Source: Ralstonia sp. RRA (GTDB lineage: Bacteria > Pseudomonadota > Gammaproteobacteria > Burkholderiales > Burkholderiaceae). From it: a stretch of 64,000 bases of DNA. A program made the position numbers and the translations under genes. This document shows, piece by piece, positions 53,433 through 62,430 of this stretch. Below the pieces are notes generated by a model. That model ran no database searches and was not told where the DNA came from. It saw only the letters and a list, made by a program, of their open reading frames with translations. Positions within the stretch are counted from its first letter, which is position 1; every line of letters begins with the position of its first letter. The stretch lies in assembly GCF_037023145.1 (NCBI RefSeq), contig NZ_CP146093.1:348451-412450 (forward strand). Direction: 5' to 3'.

Positions 53433-53968
53433 AGGACGAAGCAATGCTGTGGCGACCGCGACCGCCGACGCTGTATGTCCCAACGGGCAAAGTGTTGACG
53501 GTGCCGGCTTCTACGCTCGTCCGTACCGCCAGCATCCTATGTGGTGCGGGGATGGTCGAGTCGGCCTGCCTGTGGCTTGGTTCGCTTGATTCCGTTGGAA
53601 ACGGTCTGGTGAAGGCCGTTGTCGTGCCTATGCAAATCAATCGGCCGCAGAACTACTCGGTACCCGGCGAGGCCATGATGAAGGTCGCGGAACTTGCTCG
53701 GGCACAAGGATGGACAGTTGTTGGTGCGATCCATTCGCATCCTGGCGTTGGTGTTGAACACTCCTCTTACGATGACGAGATGACGCCCAGCCGCCGAGCG
53801 GTGTCCATTGTCTTTCCGCGATACGGCAAGTGGTCCGGCCCGTGGCCGCGAGGCCTAGGCGTCCACGAATATTTCCAAGGCTATTGGCATCTGCTGTCGG
53901 ACGAGCACGCGCAGTCGCGAGTTGCGCTTTCCGATGGGCCAGAAGCTCCAATATTTGATCTGCGATGA
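53429..53968 (+). CDS. bilC: JAMM/JAB deubiquitinase-like protease of a Bil system
   Basis: 179 residues from the ATG at 53429 overlapping the bilB stop. JAMM zinc motif HSHP-x7-SYDD (about residues 101-116), with the upstream Glu in an early strand (GMVESACLWLG). It should trim the tail of BilA and remove conjugates. Third gene of the operon; bilD starts within its stop codon. Confidence 0.88.
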   Translation: MKDEAMLWRPRPPTLYVPTGKVLTVPASTLVRTASILCGAGMVESACLWLGSLDSVGNGLVKAVVVPMQINRPQNYSVPGEAMMKVAELARAQGWTVVGAIHSHPGVGVEHSSYDDEMTPSRRAVSIVFPRYGKWSGPWPRGLGVHEYFQGYWHLLSDEHAQSRVALSDGPEAPIFDLR

Positions 53969-55521
53969 CCGCGATGAAAACAGAATTGGACCAACTTGCT
54001 GACCGGCACCTTCGTGCCGACCCTCAGGGCGTTCTCCTTGACACTAGTCAGGCGAAATCAGGCATCGTTCTCGTCCACGTCAGTTCTCGCATGGCTGCGG
54101 CTTTAGGCACGCAACATCTTGTCTGGATGCTTGTCAGCCTACTGAGCCGTCAGTTCAAGGTGGTGACGGAGATCATTCTGGACATGCCGAAGGCAACCCT
54201 TCATCAGGGCGTGGCGCCGTTCGGCGAAAAGGATACGCTTCTCGAAACGCTGGAAGAGTGCATCCGTTTGATCAGCGGACCTCACATCAGAGCCACCCGG
54301 ATAGAAGCTGGCTCCGCGCCCGACCTGGCACTGGTGATCGGGTCTGAGGCGGTGGCCTCGCCCCGGCGTCTGCAACTCTATGCAGACGGCTGGAGATATT
54401 TTGTGGGCGTCGAGGGGGATGTGCCGGATGTCCCTCCCGTAAGTGACCTTTCCATCGGGCCATATCTGTGCGCGAGCTACGCTGCCGGAGAGGTCTTCAA
54501 GCTGTTGCGGGGGATGAAGCCGGGCAAGGGTGACTTCATCACGGCGCATTTCGCCTCGTCTTGGACGAGGTCTAGTGCCAATACGTGGGCGGAACTCATC
54601 GACGGCCCAAGTGCCGAGCAATTTGGAGCGTTACCGCATTTCTACTTCGCTGGCGCCGGCGCTGTCGCTCAAGCTGCCGCTCTTTGCCTTGGCACCTCGC
54701 GTTTCGCCGGTTCATGCAGCGTCGTGGATAAAGACGAACTCGACCTGACCAACGACAACCGCTACGCCTTGTCGACCCGCAACGACGACGGGAAGTCCAA
54801 GGTTGGCCTTATGCAGCGCTACCTGAGGTCAGCGGGGTTCGACTGTCAAGCCGTTTCGGATTGGTGGCAAACCTTCGTTACAAGTCGCGGCAAACATGCT
54901 CCCAACGACGATATTCGAGCCTTGGAGCAGGCCTACAAATTTCCCATTGTTCTATCGTGCGTCGATAAGAACGATCCGCGGCATGCGCTTCAAAACGGCC
55001 TGCCACGGTTGATTATCGGGGGCAGCGCTGACGGACTCAGCGCAAAAGCAAGCATCTTCGACCTTGGCGCTGGAACCGCTTGCCTGAAATGCCATAACCC
55101 GCTGCTGTCGCGAAACGCCATCATTCAGGAACGAATCGCAGCTTTGCGGCAGCTTGATGGTGAGCGTCGGACGGCGCACGCCCGCGAACTCGGCTTGACC
55201 GAGGAGGACGTTGAGCACTTGCTCGCCCCCGGTGGTTGCGGGAAGCTTTCCGAAGCCGATCTCGACCGCTTCGCCGCCGGCTCGCCCGAGATGTCGGTGG
55301 GATTTGTTTCCGCAGCAGCGGGCGTCCTGCTGGTTGTCCAGTTTTTGCGCTACCTGCACTTGGGTGCGGTTAAATCGATTCAGGATGGCACCATGGCAGT
55401 TGCCACATTCGCCAGGGCAAAAATACGTTCCATGAACGTCGCTCTCGAACATGGCTGCGATTGCTCTCAGCACCTGCGAGCCGGCTGGGCCAAGCATTGG
55501 TCTGGTTCGTATCGAGCGTAG
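53965..55521 (+). CDS. bilD: E1-like activating enzyme of a Bil system
   Basis: 518 residues. An N-terminal region of about 215 residues, then a ThiF/E1 adenylation domain: GAGAVAQAA near 228-236, DKDELDLTNDNRY (Asp, Asn and Arg of the ATP site), K in DDGKSKVG. Zinc-type cysteines in CLKC (about 373-376) and near the C-terminus (CDC). It should adenylate BilA and pass it to BilB. Start at 53965 overlaps bilC; a second ATG at 53974 is possible. Last gene of the operon. Confidence 0.88.
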   Translation: MTAMKTELDQLADRHLRADPQGVLLDTSQAKSGIVLVHVSSRMAAALGTQHLVWMLVSLLSRQFKVVTEIILDMPKATLHQGVAPFGEKDTLLETLEECIRLISGPHIRATRIEAGSAPDLALVIGSEAVASPRRLQLYADGWRYFVGVEGDVPDVPPVSDLSIGPYLCASYAAGEVFKLLRGMKPGKGDFITAHFASSWTRSSANTWAELIDGPSAEQFGALPHFYFAGAGAVAQAAALCLGTSRFAGSCSVVDKDELDLTNDNRYALSTRNDDGKSKVGLMQRYLRSAGFDCQAVSDWWQTFVTSRGKHAPNDDIRALEQAYKFPIVLSCVDKNDPRHALQNGLPRLIIGGSADGLSAKASIFDLGAGTACLKCHNPLLSRNAIIQERIAALRQLDGERRTAHARELGLTEEDVEHLLAPGGCGKLSEADLDRFAAGSPEMSVGFVSAAAGVLLVVQFLRYLHLGAVKSIQDGTMAVATFARAKIRSMNVALEHGCDCSQHLRAGWAKHWSGSYRA

Positions 55522-55632
55522 CTCGCTGCCAGTTCCAGGGAGCGCATCGATTTGTCTTTTCGTGCCGCGCTCGGCAGTGCGTACCCGCATCGCTAGGCCA
55601 CGCAGCCCAGCGATGCAAGCCCATCCCACCCC

Positions 55633-56085
55633 CTACACCCCCGCCTCAATCAAATCCGAAATCTGCACCGACGCGCGCGCAAAGTCAGTCAGCGCGCGGG
55701 CGCGCTTGTGCCGATAGCTGCCGGCGGAGATGACGACGGGCTCTTTGGCGTCGTCGTGCTGCAGGACGATGAGCATGCCGGTGTAGCGGTCTGCCTGGTA
55801 GATGTGTTTGTTGAGCAGTTGCAGCGCGCGCTCGACGTCGGCGGGGTAGAGGCTGGCGAGGTCGGCGGGTGTGCGGGCGGCGGCGGGCGCGGCGTCGATG
55901 CACGGTTGTGCCGTGAACTGGCCGGTCTTGCGGATGGCCGGCAGGACGATGGACGTGACCCACTTGCGGAAGCGGTGCGGCACGGTGCCGGGGTTGATTG
56001 CGTCGCAGCAGCAGTCCTGATCGGTGACGACGCTGATCGCGTTCGCGGTCCATGCAGCTTTTACCGCAAAATGAGCACTAGCCAT
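55633..56085 (-). pseudogene. BRO-N-type phage antirepressor remnant
   Basis: 150 codons on the minus strand. The recognisable part is PHRFRKWVTSIVLPAIRKTGQF, the end of the BRO-N domain. The N-terminal portion before it is shortened (AVKAAWTANAISVVTDQDCCC) and lacks the usual central region, suggesting an internal deletion. The C-terminal part is helical. Convergent with bilD. Confidence 0.5.
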
Positions 56086-56138
56086 GCCGCGACGGCGATT
56101 GCCCGAGCATCACTAAGGAACAATGGAGTCCAACCGCC

Positions 56139-56528
56139 ATGAAACCGACTCTTCAGGAACGTCAAGAACTCAAAAAGCTGTTCACGAACGATGTTGACAG
56201 GATGCTGCTTTGCTTGAAGAGAACTGGCGTTGCAATCACAGATGACGAGGTTGTCCAAGCGTGGGCGGAATACTCTGACGCGAACCATGCGGATTGGCTG
56301 GGGCTTCCCGAAAGTGATGAGACCCTACGCAAACTTCTGATCAAGTACGTGGCAATAGGAAGATCGCGTGTTGTGTGGCGTGTCACCCGCGCCGACGCCG
56401 AGGACGGCACTGGCGATTTCATTGTCCCGCTACCGACAGAACTATCCGAACAACTGGGATGGCAGAGCGGGGACGAGTTGTCCATCGAACGGATTGAACC
56501 AGACACCCTGCGTCTGCGACGGATCTAG
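56139..56528 (+). CDS. Protein with C-terminal AbrB-like swapped-hairpin domain
   Basis: 129 residues. The N-terminal 75 residues are helical (RQELKKLFTNDVDRMLLCLKR). The C-terminal part DFIVPLPTELSEQLGWQSGDELSIERI has the pattern of an AbrB/SpoVT-type DNA-binding domain, as in antitoxins. No toxin gene follows. Function unknown. Confidence 0.55.
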   Translation: MKPTLQERQELKKLFTNDVDRMLLCLKRTGVAITDDEVVQAWAEYSDANHADWLGLPESDETLRKLLIKYVAIGRSRVVWRVTRADAEDGTGDFIVPLPTELSEQLGWQSGDELSIERIEPDTLRLRRI

Positions 56529-56869
56529 CCCATGACCTCGCTTGGTGCAGCACCAGCGCAGGGAGGACGAAGAAGGAACGCCGATCAACTGTCGACCAGA
56601 GTGAAGCAAAGTCGAGCAGTTGTTCCCCACACTTCGGATGTGGTGGACAGGGGAACGGGCTTGCCTCGTGAAAGTGAACAAATTTGCTTCCGTCCGCCAT
56701 TAACGTCCGCGCCATGCTCCGCGCGGTCTCAGGTCTGTCATTTGTCATAATACTTGTTATGTGATCCATAGTGCACAAATGCGGTTTCATTGCGAATGCT
56801 GCGTCCACGTGACGCGCGGCCGCAATCTGTGCTTGAATCGGCACCTGATTGCCCAGGAACCGACCTTCC
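56529..56869. other. Gene-free stretch
   Basis: About 340 bp with no supported coding sequence on either strand. It is less GC-rich around 56740-56780 (ATAATACTTGTTATGTGATCC) and probably contains the promoter of the H-NS-like gene. Confidence 0.4.
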
Positions 56870-57163
56870 ATGACCAGCTACAAAGACATCGTCAAACAGA
56901 TTGCCGCCCTCCAGAAGGAAGCTGACGCTCTCAGGCAGCAGGAAATGCAAGCGGCAATCGTGGATATTCGCGAGAAGATCGATCTGTACGGGCTCACGGC
57001 ATTGGATCTCGGCTTCAAGGGCGATGGCACGGCGAGAAGCAAGCCCCCGGCCAAATACCGGGATGAGGCGGGTAATTCCTGGACGGGACGTGGCAAGAGG
57101 CCGGGATGGCTGGTTGCCCATCTGAGTGCTGGCCGCCAGATCGAAGAGTTTCTGACCGCCTAA
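56870..57163 (+). CDS. H-NS-like nucleoid protein
   Basis: 97 residues. N-terminal oligomerisation helix (SYKDIVKQIAALQKEADALRQQE) and C-terminal DNA-binding domain with SWTGRGKRPGWL, equivalent to the H-NS TWTGRGR core. Typical of small H-NS paralogues on beta-proteobacterial mobile elements, which silence incoming DNA. Start at 56870; the frame opens slightly earlier at 56849. Confidence 0.82.
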   Translation: MTSYKDIVKQIAALQKEADALRQQEMQAAIVDIREKIDLYGLTALDLGFKGDGTARSKPPAKYRDEAGNSWTGRGKRPGWLVAHLSAGRQIEEFLTA

Positions 57164-57338
57164 TGTGATCTGGCTGCCGAATGACGTGGGCGCCGGCACC
57201 GCCTTCTCGTTGACAAGGGCTTCTTCGCGGCTAGCTTGGTCCAAGAAGACATATGCCCTCCCCTGTGGAGGCGGGGTTTCGGCGAAGCCGAGATGTGGTC
57301 GAAGCTGTACTTCAGTATATAGCAGGCCGTAAATTGCG

Positions 57339-58232
57339 ATGGACACACTTTGGCTGAACAATCCGGAACGCGCTTACGCTGATTGGCAGGAGCGGGAGGC
57401 CGAAGGCGTCGACGGCCAGCACTTCTCTGCACGCTCGCGTGCCCAGCATCAGGCGATGTTCGAGAAGTTCCTGCGCTACCTTCGCGAGACGGGCCGCGAC
57501 CTGGCCAACTACGGAGATGAGCACGTAGCGGCATTTTGTGAATCGGTCGGCGCCCGATCGGCCGCGACAAGGATGCGGTACCTGAAGCTCCTTGACCGCG
57601 TCGGCCGGCAACTCGTGCGCGCCGATGTACGCGTGTCAAATCCGGCTTCGGAGCAGTTGCGCACGGGCCATTGGCCTGATGAGGATCAGCCCCTGTTCCT
57701 CCCCGAAGACAAGGACGCACTGCTCCAGGCCTACACGCAGCCGGCGCCCGATGACGGATTGCGAGAAATCCGAGGGCGTGCGGTCGTAGCGCTCTACCTG
57801 GCGACCGGCGTGACACTGTCGGAAGGCATTGCCACTGAGCTTGATGACCTGCAGCTCGATGCCACTCTGCCCTACCTGCACATCAAAGCGAAGGCGGCGC
57901 GCGGTGCTCGAACGGTCCCCATCACACCATTCGCAATACCGGCGTTGCGGACGTGGCTCACCCGACGGGCAGCAGAGGGTACCCAGGGCCGAGCCTTGCT
58001 CACTTTGCACACTGACGGGGCGCGGATCAATGAGGCTAGTGTCGGGCGAATCGTTAAAGCCGCACTGACCACGATCGATTTCGTTGCACCCGATATGAGC
58101 CCGCGCGTCCTGCGCAATACGGTCTGCCGGCGCCTGCTCCTCGATGGCGTCGACTATGTCGAAGTGAACCGAATCCTGGGGCTCTCCAGCGTTCGCACTG
58201 TCGATCGGATTGCCGCGACCATTGAGCGCTGA
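57339..58232 (+). CDS. Tyrosine-recombinase homologue without catalytic residues
   Basis: 297 residues with the fold landmarks of XerD-like enzymes: core-binding domain (SRAQHQAMFEKFLRYLRETG) and C-terminal domain. At box I the Arg is replaced (GVTLSEGIATELDD instead of GLRxSEL). At box II only LR remains (SPRVLRNTVCRR), the later His is Leu (ILGLSS), and the Tyr position is not Tyr. It cannot cleave DNA by the usual mechanism but may still bind a site. Confidence 0.75.
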   Translation: MDTLWLNNPERAYADWQEREAEGVDGQHFSARSRAQHQAMFEKFLRYLRETGRDLANYGDEHVAAFCESVGARSAATRMRYLKLLDRVGRQLVRADVRVSNPASEQLRTGHWPDEDQPLFLPEDKDALLQAYTQPAPDDGLREIRGRAVVALYLATGVTLSEGIATELDDLQLDATLPYLHIKAKAARGARTVPITPFAIPALRTWLTRRAAEGTQGRALLTLHTDGARINEASVGRIVKAALTTIDFVAPDMSPRVLRNTVCRRLLLDGVDYVEVNRILGLSSVRTVDRIAATIER

Positions 58233-58331
58233 ACAGTCCGCCGATTCGCCAGACATCGAACTGGCATTGTTGGTCGAGAATACCGCCGCCTACCCGCACC
58301 CCACCGACGACCACCGGAGGCGGCCGAATCA

Positions 58332-58910
58332 TCAGTTCGGGCGAAACTCCATGGTCGCCAGCCTCTCATAGGCTGGCCCCTCCGCCGGCGACCGACTGAC
58401 AAACAGAGAGACGCTGCCGAACTGCAGGTGCGCGCCATCGAGCGCCCGGGCGGCATTGTCCACCGCGGCCAAGCATCGCGCAGATGCCGCATGTACGCCA
58501 ACTCTCGCGAGCGTGACATGCGGGTGAAATGCTCGAGTTTCCGCGCGATAGCCGGCCGCGCGCGCGCGGGCCTCCAAGCGCGTCGCCATATCCTGCGCCC
58601 ATATGGCGTACTTCGCGGTGACCACGATCACACGGGGGTGCGCTGGCGCTGGCCAGATTGCAACGCCGTCGATCGGCAGTGGCGCTGCATCCCGGGCGAG
58701 CACGTCGAACTGCTGCAGCGTGCGCTTCCAGTGCTGCACCTGATCCTCAGGCGTTGCCCCCAAGAAGCGTAGCGTTGCGTGCCATTGTTCCGGGGGTAGC
58801 CAACGCGCCCCACTCCAGTGAACGTCCCGCAGACAGACCTGCGCGCGCCGCAAGACCGCAACCGTCTCGGGCGTGGGATCGAGCGCAATAAACAGACGGA
58901 AGTTGGACAT
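58332..58910 (-). CDS. thpR: RNA 2',3'-cyclic phosphodiesterase (ThpR/LigT family)
   Basis: 192 residues from the ATG at 58910 (MSNFRLFIALDPTPETVAVL). Both HxTx motifs are present: HATLRFLG and HVTLAR. The typical 2H phosphoesterase length and layout are complete. Acts on 2',3'-cyclic RNA ends in vitro; physiological role unclear. Convergent with the recombinase homologue. Confidence 0.88.
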   Translation of the reverse strand: MSNFRLFIALDPTPETVAVLRRAQVCLRDVHWSGARWLPPEQWHATLRFLGATPEDQVQHWKRTLQQFDVLARDAAPLPIDGVAIWPAPAHPRVIVVTAKYAIWAQDMATRLEARARAAGYRAETRAFHPHVTLARVGVHAASARCLAAVDNAARALDGAHLQFGSVSLFVSRSPAEGPAYERLATMEFRPN

Positions 58911-59055
58911 GGCCAAGCTGCGAAAGCGTGCTGACACGAGGCGGCTTTGGGGCTAAAGCACGGCGCATTGACAACCGATTGCTCTTGTCAGAATAGGTCA
59001 GACAGGCAACGGAACGAAGGCGCTCCGTGCCCCCACCCTTGTAACCAGGATGCCC

Positions 59056-59529
59056 ATGAAGCGATTTGCAGCCGCTCTTATTCTCATGCTCGCCGCCGGC
59101 GCCTCCAGTGGCATTACTGTTGCGTCCTACGGCGACAACTCGATTGCAAACACCGCCGATACCGTCGCTGATCTGATCCCCAATGACCTCGGCCAGGTGC
59201 TAGACGCCGCCGATCTGGTGATCGTCGTCGAGTACGACTCCACCGCGCTCGGGTCGGGTCTGGTCTGTCACGCCACGGCCGGCATCAGCCTTCGCCCCGA
59301 AAGCGACTCCACTGCGCGAGTGCCAGCGCTGCGGGCGGTCCACACTGTGCTCAAGCGTGATGTCGTGCCGGATGATGCGACATCCAGGGGCAAGTGCACG
59401 GTTGAAGCTGTGCGGGCGGCTGTCAAAACGCTCACCGAATTCCCCGTTGAGGTGCTTCTGCGCGGCAGTAACGCGTCAGTCGCCGATCGGAGTCGACGGC
59501 AGCTAGCCAAACCTGCGTTGATCATCTGA
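59056..59529 (+). CDS. Exported protein of unknown family
   Basis: 157 residues from the ATG at 59056 (the ATG at 59050 abuts an AGG). Signal peptide about 1-18 (MKRFAAALILMLAAGASS). Mature part acidic (NDLGQVLDAADLVIVVEYDS) with two cysteines (LVCHATAG, GKCTVEA) that may form a disulfide. No family recognised. Confidence 0.6.
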   Translation: MKRFAAALILMLAAGASSGITVASYGDNSIANTADTVADLIPNDLGQVLDAADLVIVVEYDSTALGSGLVCHATAGISLRPESDSTARVPALRAVHTVLKRDVVPDDATSRGKCTVEAVRAAVKTLTEFPVEVLLRGSNASVADRSRRQLAKPALII

Positions 59530-59719
59530 TCTGCACGCCCCGGTAGGCGGCCACAATACCCAAACGCATCCGCGTGTAGCGGTTGATTCCGGTTCGCGCG
59601 TTGATCGCGTGCCCACCGTTTGCGTTTGGTACGACCCGATGGCAGAATCGTCGTGGGCGCGCATCGCCGCCTGGGCTCCCAGCCCAAGTTTTGAGCGGCT
59701 TAAACTGGTACGCATTCAC
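59522..59719 (-). CDS. Possible small protein
   Basis: 65 codons from a GTG at 59719 with AAGAGG directly before it. Reads NAYQFKPLKTWAGSPGG...RMRLGIVAAYRGVQ, basic and without a recognised motif. Its end overlaps the 3' end of the previous gene by 8 nt. Low confidence; could be chance. Confidence 0.25.
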   Translation of the reverse strand: MNAYQFKPLKTWAGSPGGDARPRRFCHRVVPNANGGHAINARTGINRYTRMRLGIVAAYRGVQIR

Positions 59720-59797
59720 CTCTTCTTTCCGCGTCGCATGATTGTCAAGGCGGCGGACGCTAAACGCTCAACGTTCGCTGTGCTCTGAGAGACAACC

Positions 59798-60463
59798 ATG
59801 GACCAGTTCTCCCGCTGGAGCGGCGTCGCGCACGCGCTCCTCGTCAAGCACGTACCCAAAATCAAGCTCGGCCAAGTGCATCAGCTTCTCGCTGCCTGTG
59901 TTGGCCATCGAACCTACGCGTCTTTGCGCGCTGCAGATCTCGCGACCCTGAATCAAACGCGGCCGCTCTATGTCCTGTTCGACGAAGATGCGGGGCTTGC
60001 CCGAGCGACAGACCTCGGACTTCCTGTGTCTCAAGCGCTGTGGCGAGAGGCCACAATGGCGCTTCGTCCAAGCGGTATTTCTCCGTTTTGGCTGACGACG
60101 ATAAGTGGCATGCACCGTGCCGCAGAACTCACCTTCGAAGACACGTTCGATTCTCGGCTACATGACATGAAGCGATTGGCTGGTTTTCCAGACGGCCAAA
60201 GGGCAACTGCTTGCCGCTGTCATTCCGCCGAGAATGACGTTCCGGATAGTCTGAGATTTGATGTTGAAGGGGAAGTCTACGCATTCAATCAGGAAGAATC
60301 GCTCGCGGTACCGGTGATCGCTATCGTGGAGTATCCCAAAGTCGGCCGACGAATGTACGGGAATGGAGCTCTTGCTTCGGTCGAACAGCATGGAGAGCCG
60401 AGGACACGCGCACCGGATGAAGATGACGATGGCGGTGAGTTCTACTGGATGTCAGAAGGCTGA
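59798..60463 (+). CDS. Protein of unknown function
   Basis: 221 residues, coding-like composition. N-terminal helical segment VPKIKLGQVHQLLAACVGHRTYASLRAADLATL resembles a module seen at the start of several plasmid proteins of unknown function. The acidic C-terminus (PDEDDDGGEFYWMSEG) suggests a soluble cytoplasmic protein. No catalytic motif seen. Confidence 0.6.
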   Translation: MDQFSRWSGVAHALLVKHVPKIKLGQVHQLLAACVGHRTYASLRAADLATLNQTRPLYVLFDEDAGLARATDLGLPVSQALWREATMALRPSGISPFWLTTISGMHRAAELTFEDTFDSRLHDMKRLAGFPDGQRATACRCHSAENDVPDSLRFDVEGEVYAFNQEESLAVPVIAIVEYPKVGRRMYGNGALASVEQHGEPRTRAPDEDDDGGEFYWMSEG

Positions 60464-60571
60464 TGGAGCGCTGACGGCTCTTAGATGCTCTTGACCCAGT
60501 CTTGAAGCTTCTGGCTCCGCTTCCAGCGGTCAAACCAGTTGGTCTCGCAAGCTACGCGCAATGTAGGCTCG

Positions 60572-60603
60572 AAAAAAAAGAGCCCCGAAGTTCGGGGCTC
60601 TTT
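60572..60603 (-). terminator. Intrinsic terminator of the DndC-like gene
   Basis: Perfect 13-bp stem AAAGAGCCCCGAA/TTCGGGGCTCTTT around a single G (60577-60603). The A run at 60572-60579 gives the T run on the minus strand. Could act in both directions. Confidence 0.85.
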
Positions 60604-60623
60604 CGCAACTGAGGCTATTCCGT

Positions 60624-62100
60624 TCAAGCAGCAGCAAGTTCAAGCTCTTGTTGGGCCTTGCCGGCATGTCGCCACGCCTCTTTCGCAGCAACCGGCAGCA
60701 CGCCATACGCCACCGACGATGAAAGCACGGTCTGTATGTCGTACTCAAGAGTCCATCCCCGCCGATCCTTGAACGCGGTTCGGCGAGCAATTTCATCGTG
60801 CTCTGCGCGCTGCGAGTGTGAGAGTTGCAGGCAGCCGTACTGCCGGTACCAGCGGTAACCAGCAATCACTTGGCCTGGCGCCACACCTGCATCGTGCATC
60901 TGCAACAAACGGTCCAGTTCGAAATCCTCGATGAGAGCTGCGCTTTCTGCGTCAACACCAAATTGCGACGCTGTGACAGCGTCAAGGATATGCCGCCCCT
61001 TTGCGTCGATCACGAGCTGTGGCTCACATGCGGCTCCCTCTGTGAGCGCTGCGACATACGGGTCTCGCAAACCTGACCATTCGCTCCTGTTAGCCGAAGC
61101 ATCCCAGTCGTCGCCGACGAAGAGGAACTTGGCCTCGGGTATCGCAGTGGCGGGCACCGGTGCAACATCGGGGATGTCGTAGCGAACGCCACGCTCAAAC
61201 ACGTCTCGAAAATCGGCCCATGCAGCAAACGGTTTGGCCAGCCCATTGAGAGACTGCATTGCATCAATCGCGATGATCATCTCACTGGTCAAAAGCTGGA
61301 ACTTCGGTGGCTCGCCGGCGCGGCGCGAACGCTGTTGCTCGTCGAAGTCCAGTTGGAGCATGTACCGGAACATCTCACGCAGCATCCGTGGATGGTAGGT
61401 ATCCGGTTGGACCTTGATGTAGCCAGCCCTGATCGTTCAGGCCTATCCAATGCCTGCGGCTCCAGTCAAACCGAGTATTGCGGATGAACCTGTTGAGGCG
61501 CTGCAAGCCGGCCGCATAGGCATACCGCTCGTCGTACTCCACCATGTTGGCCAGGCTCTTGTCTTCAGCCATTTGGCAGACGTGACATCCAAGGCGAGCG
61601 CCGCACTTGCCCTGCTTGCGCGCACTTCCCTCAAGAATGGCGTCCGCAACCACTGCACAGCTTGTACCCACGGAGTGGGCGTAGATGCGCTTCGTGTCTT
61701 CGAAGTCGGAGTAGCCGGGCAGCTCCCCGCTGCTGTACAGCGCAATCGCCTCCCAAACGTCTTCGGTCGACCAATCCGAGATCGGACTGAGCACCAGCTC
61801 GCCTTCCTTGTTTCTGACCGGATGCTCATGAGACTCGCCGCGAGCGGTCATGTTGGCCGCCCGTCGGGCGCTCTCATCAAATCGCGTCCCGATGCACGTA
61901 ACAAGCTCCGGAACACCAGCCTTCTCGATCGCCTTGAACAGCTTGCGACGATACGCAATGGCAGGCCGCAGTTTGAGATCGGTACTGCAATCGCCGTGAG
62001 TGCCGGGAAAACTCGGCAGGGCTCGACCGGACAACACCTTGACCTGGAACGTCGACGCCAGGGCGAGGGATGGCCGGGATTCGTAAAAAATCCGCCACAT
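60624..62100 (-). pseudogene. DndC/PAPS-reductase-like gene with frameshift and lost N-terminus
   Basis: Two overlapping minus frames belong to one protein. The first (62100-61375) has SDWSTEDVWEAI and CGARLGCHVCQ of DndC-like sulfurtransferases. The second continues it as GYIKVQPDTYHPRMLREMFRYML, but only if one base is removed near 61427-61429, where the sequence has CCC. Upstream, homology-like sequence (FSFQISTLDRM) ends at a TGA near 62150, and the P-loop SGGKDS is absent. Together this indicates a decayed phosphorothioation-type or related defence gene. Confidence 0.65.
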
Positions 62101-62430
62101 CCGATCTAAGGTGCTGATTTGAAAAGAAAATAGGTCATAGGATCAAGCGGTGGAGCGCGCCTCTATGGATTCAAGGGGCAACGTACACTTCAAAAACATA
62201 CACCTTCGCAATTGGCCGTACGGCCACCGACCCTGCTCTCAGTGAGCCACACTGGTATCACCTGACGCCTGCGGTGCACGTTCCAGGGTGTCCGCCGAAA
62301 TCAGTTTGCGCCCATACAGCATTCCCGGCACCAGCACGCTGGTTATCGAAACAAGACGCGCATACGAGCGACAAATTGAACGCATTCTTTGAGAAGATAG
62401 ACTCCGATCTTTTGAAGAACACTGGCGTGC
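62101..62430. other. Region between decayed DndC-like and nuclease genes
   Basis: 330 bp. The first 50 bp still read as the degraded 5' end of the DndC-like gene on the minus strand. The rest shows no supported gene; it probably contains the promoter of the next gene. Confidence 0.35.

Noticed and set aside
57160..57816. Minus frame antisense to the recombinase homologue
   Set aside because: Very Arg/Pro-rich and without motifs; it overlaps a convincing plus-strand gene.
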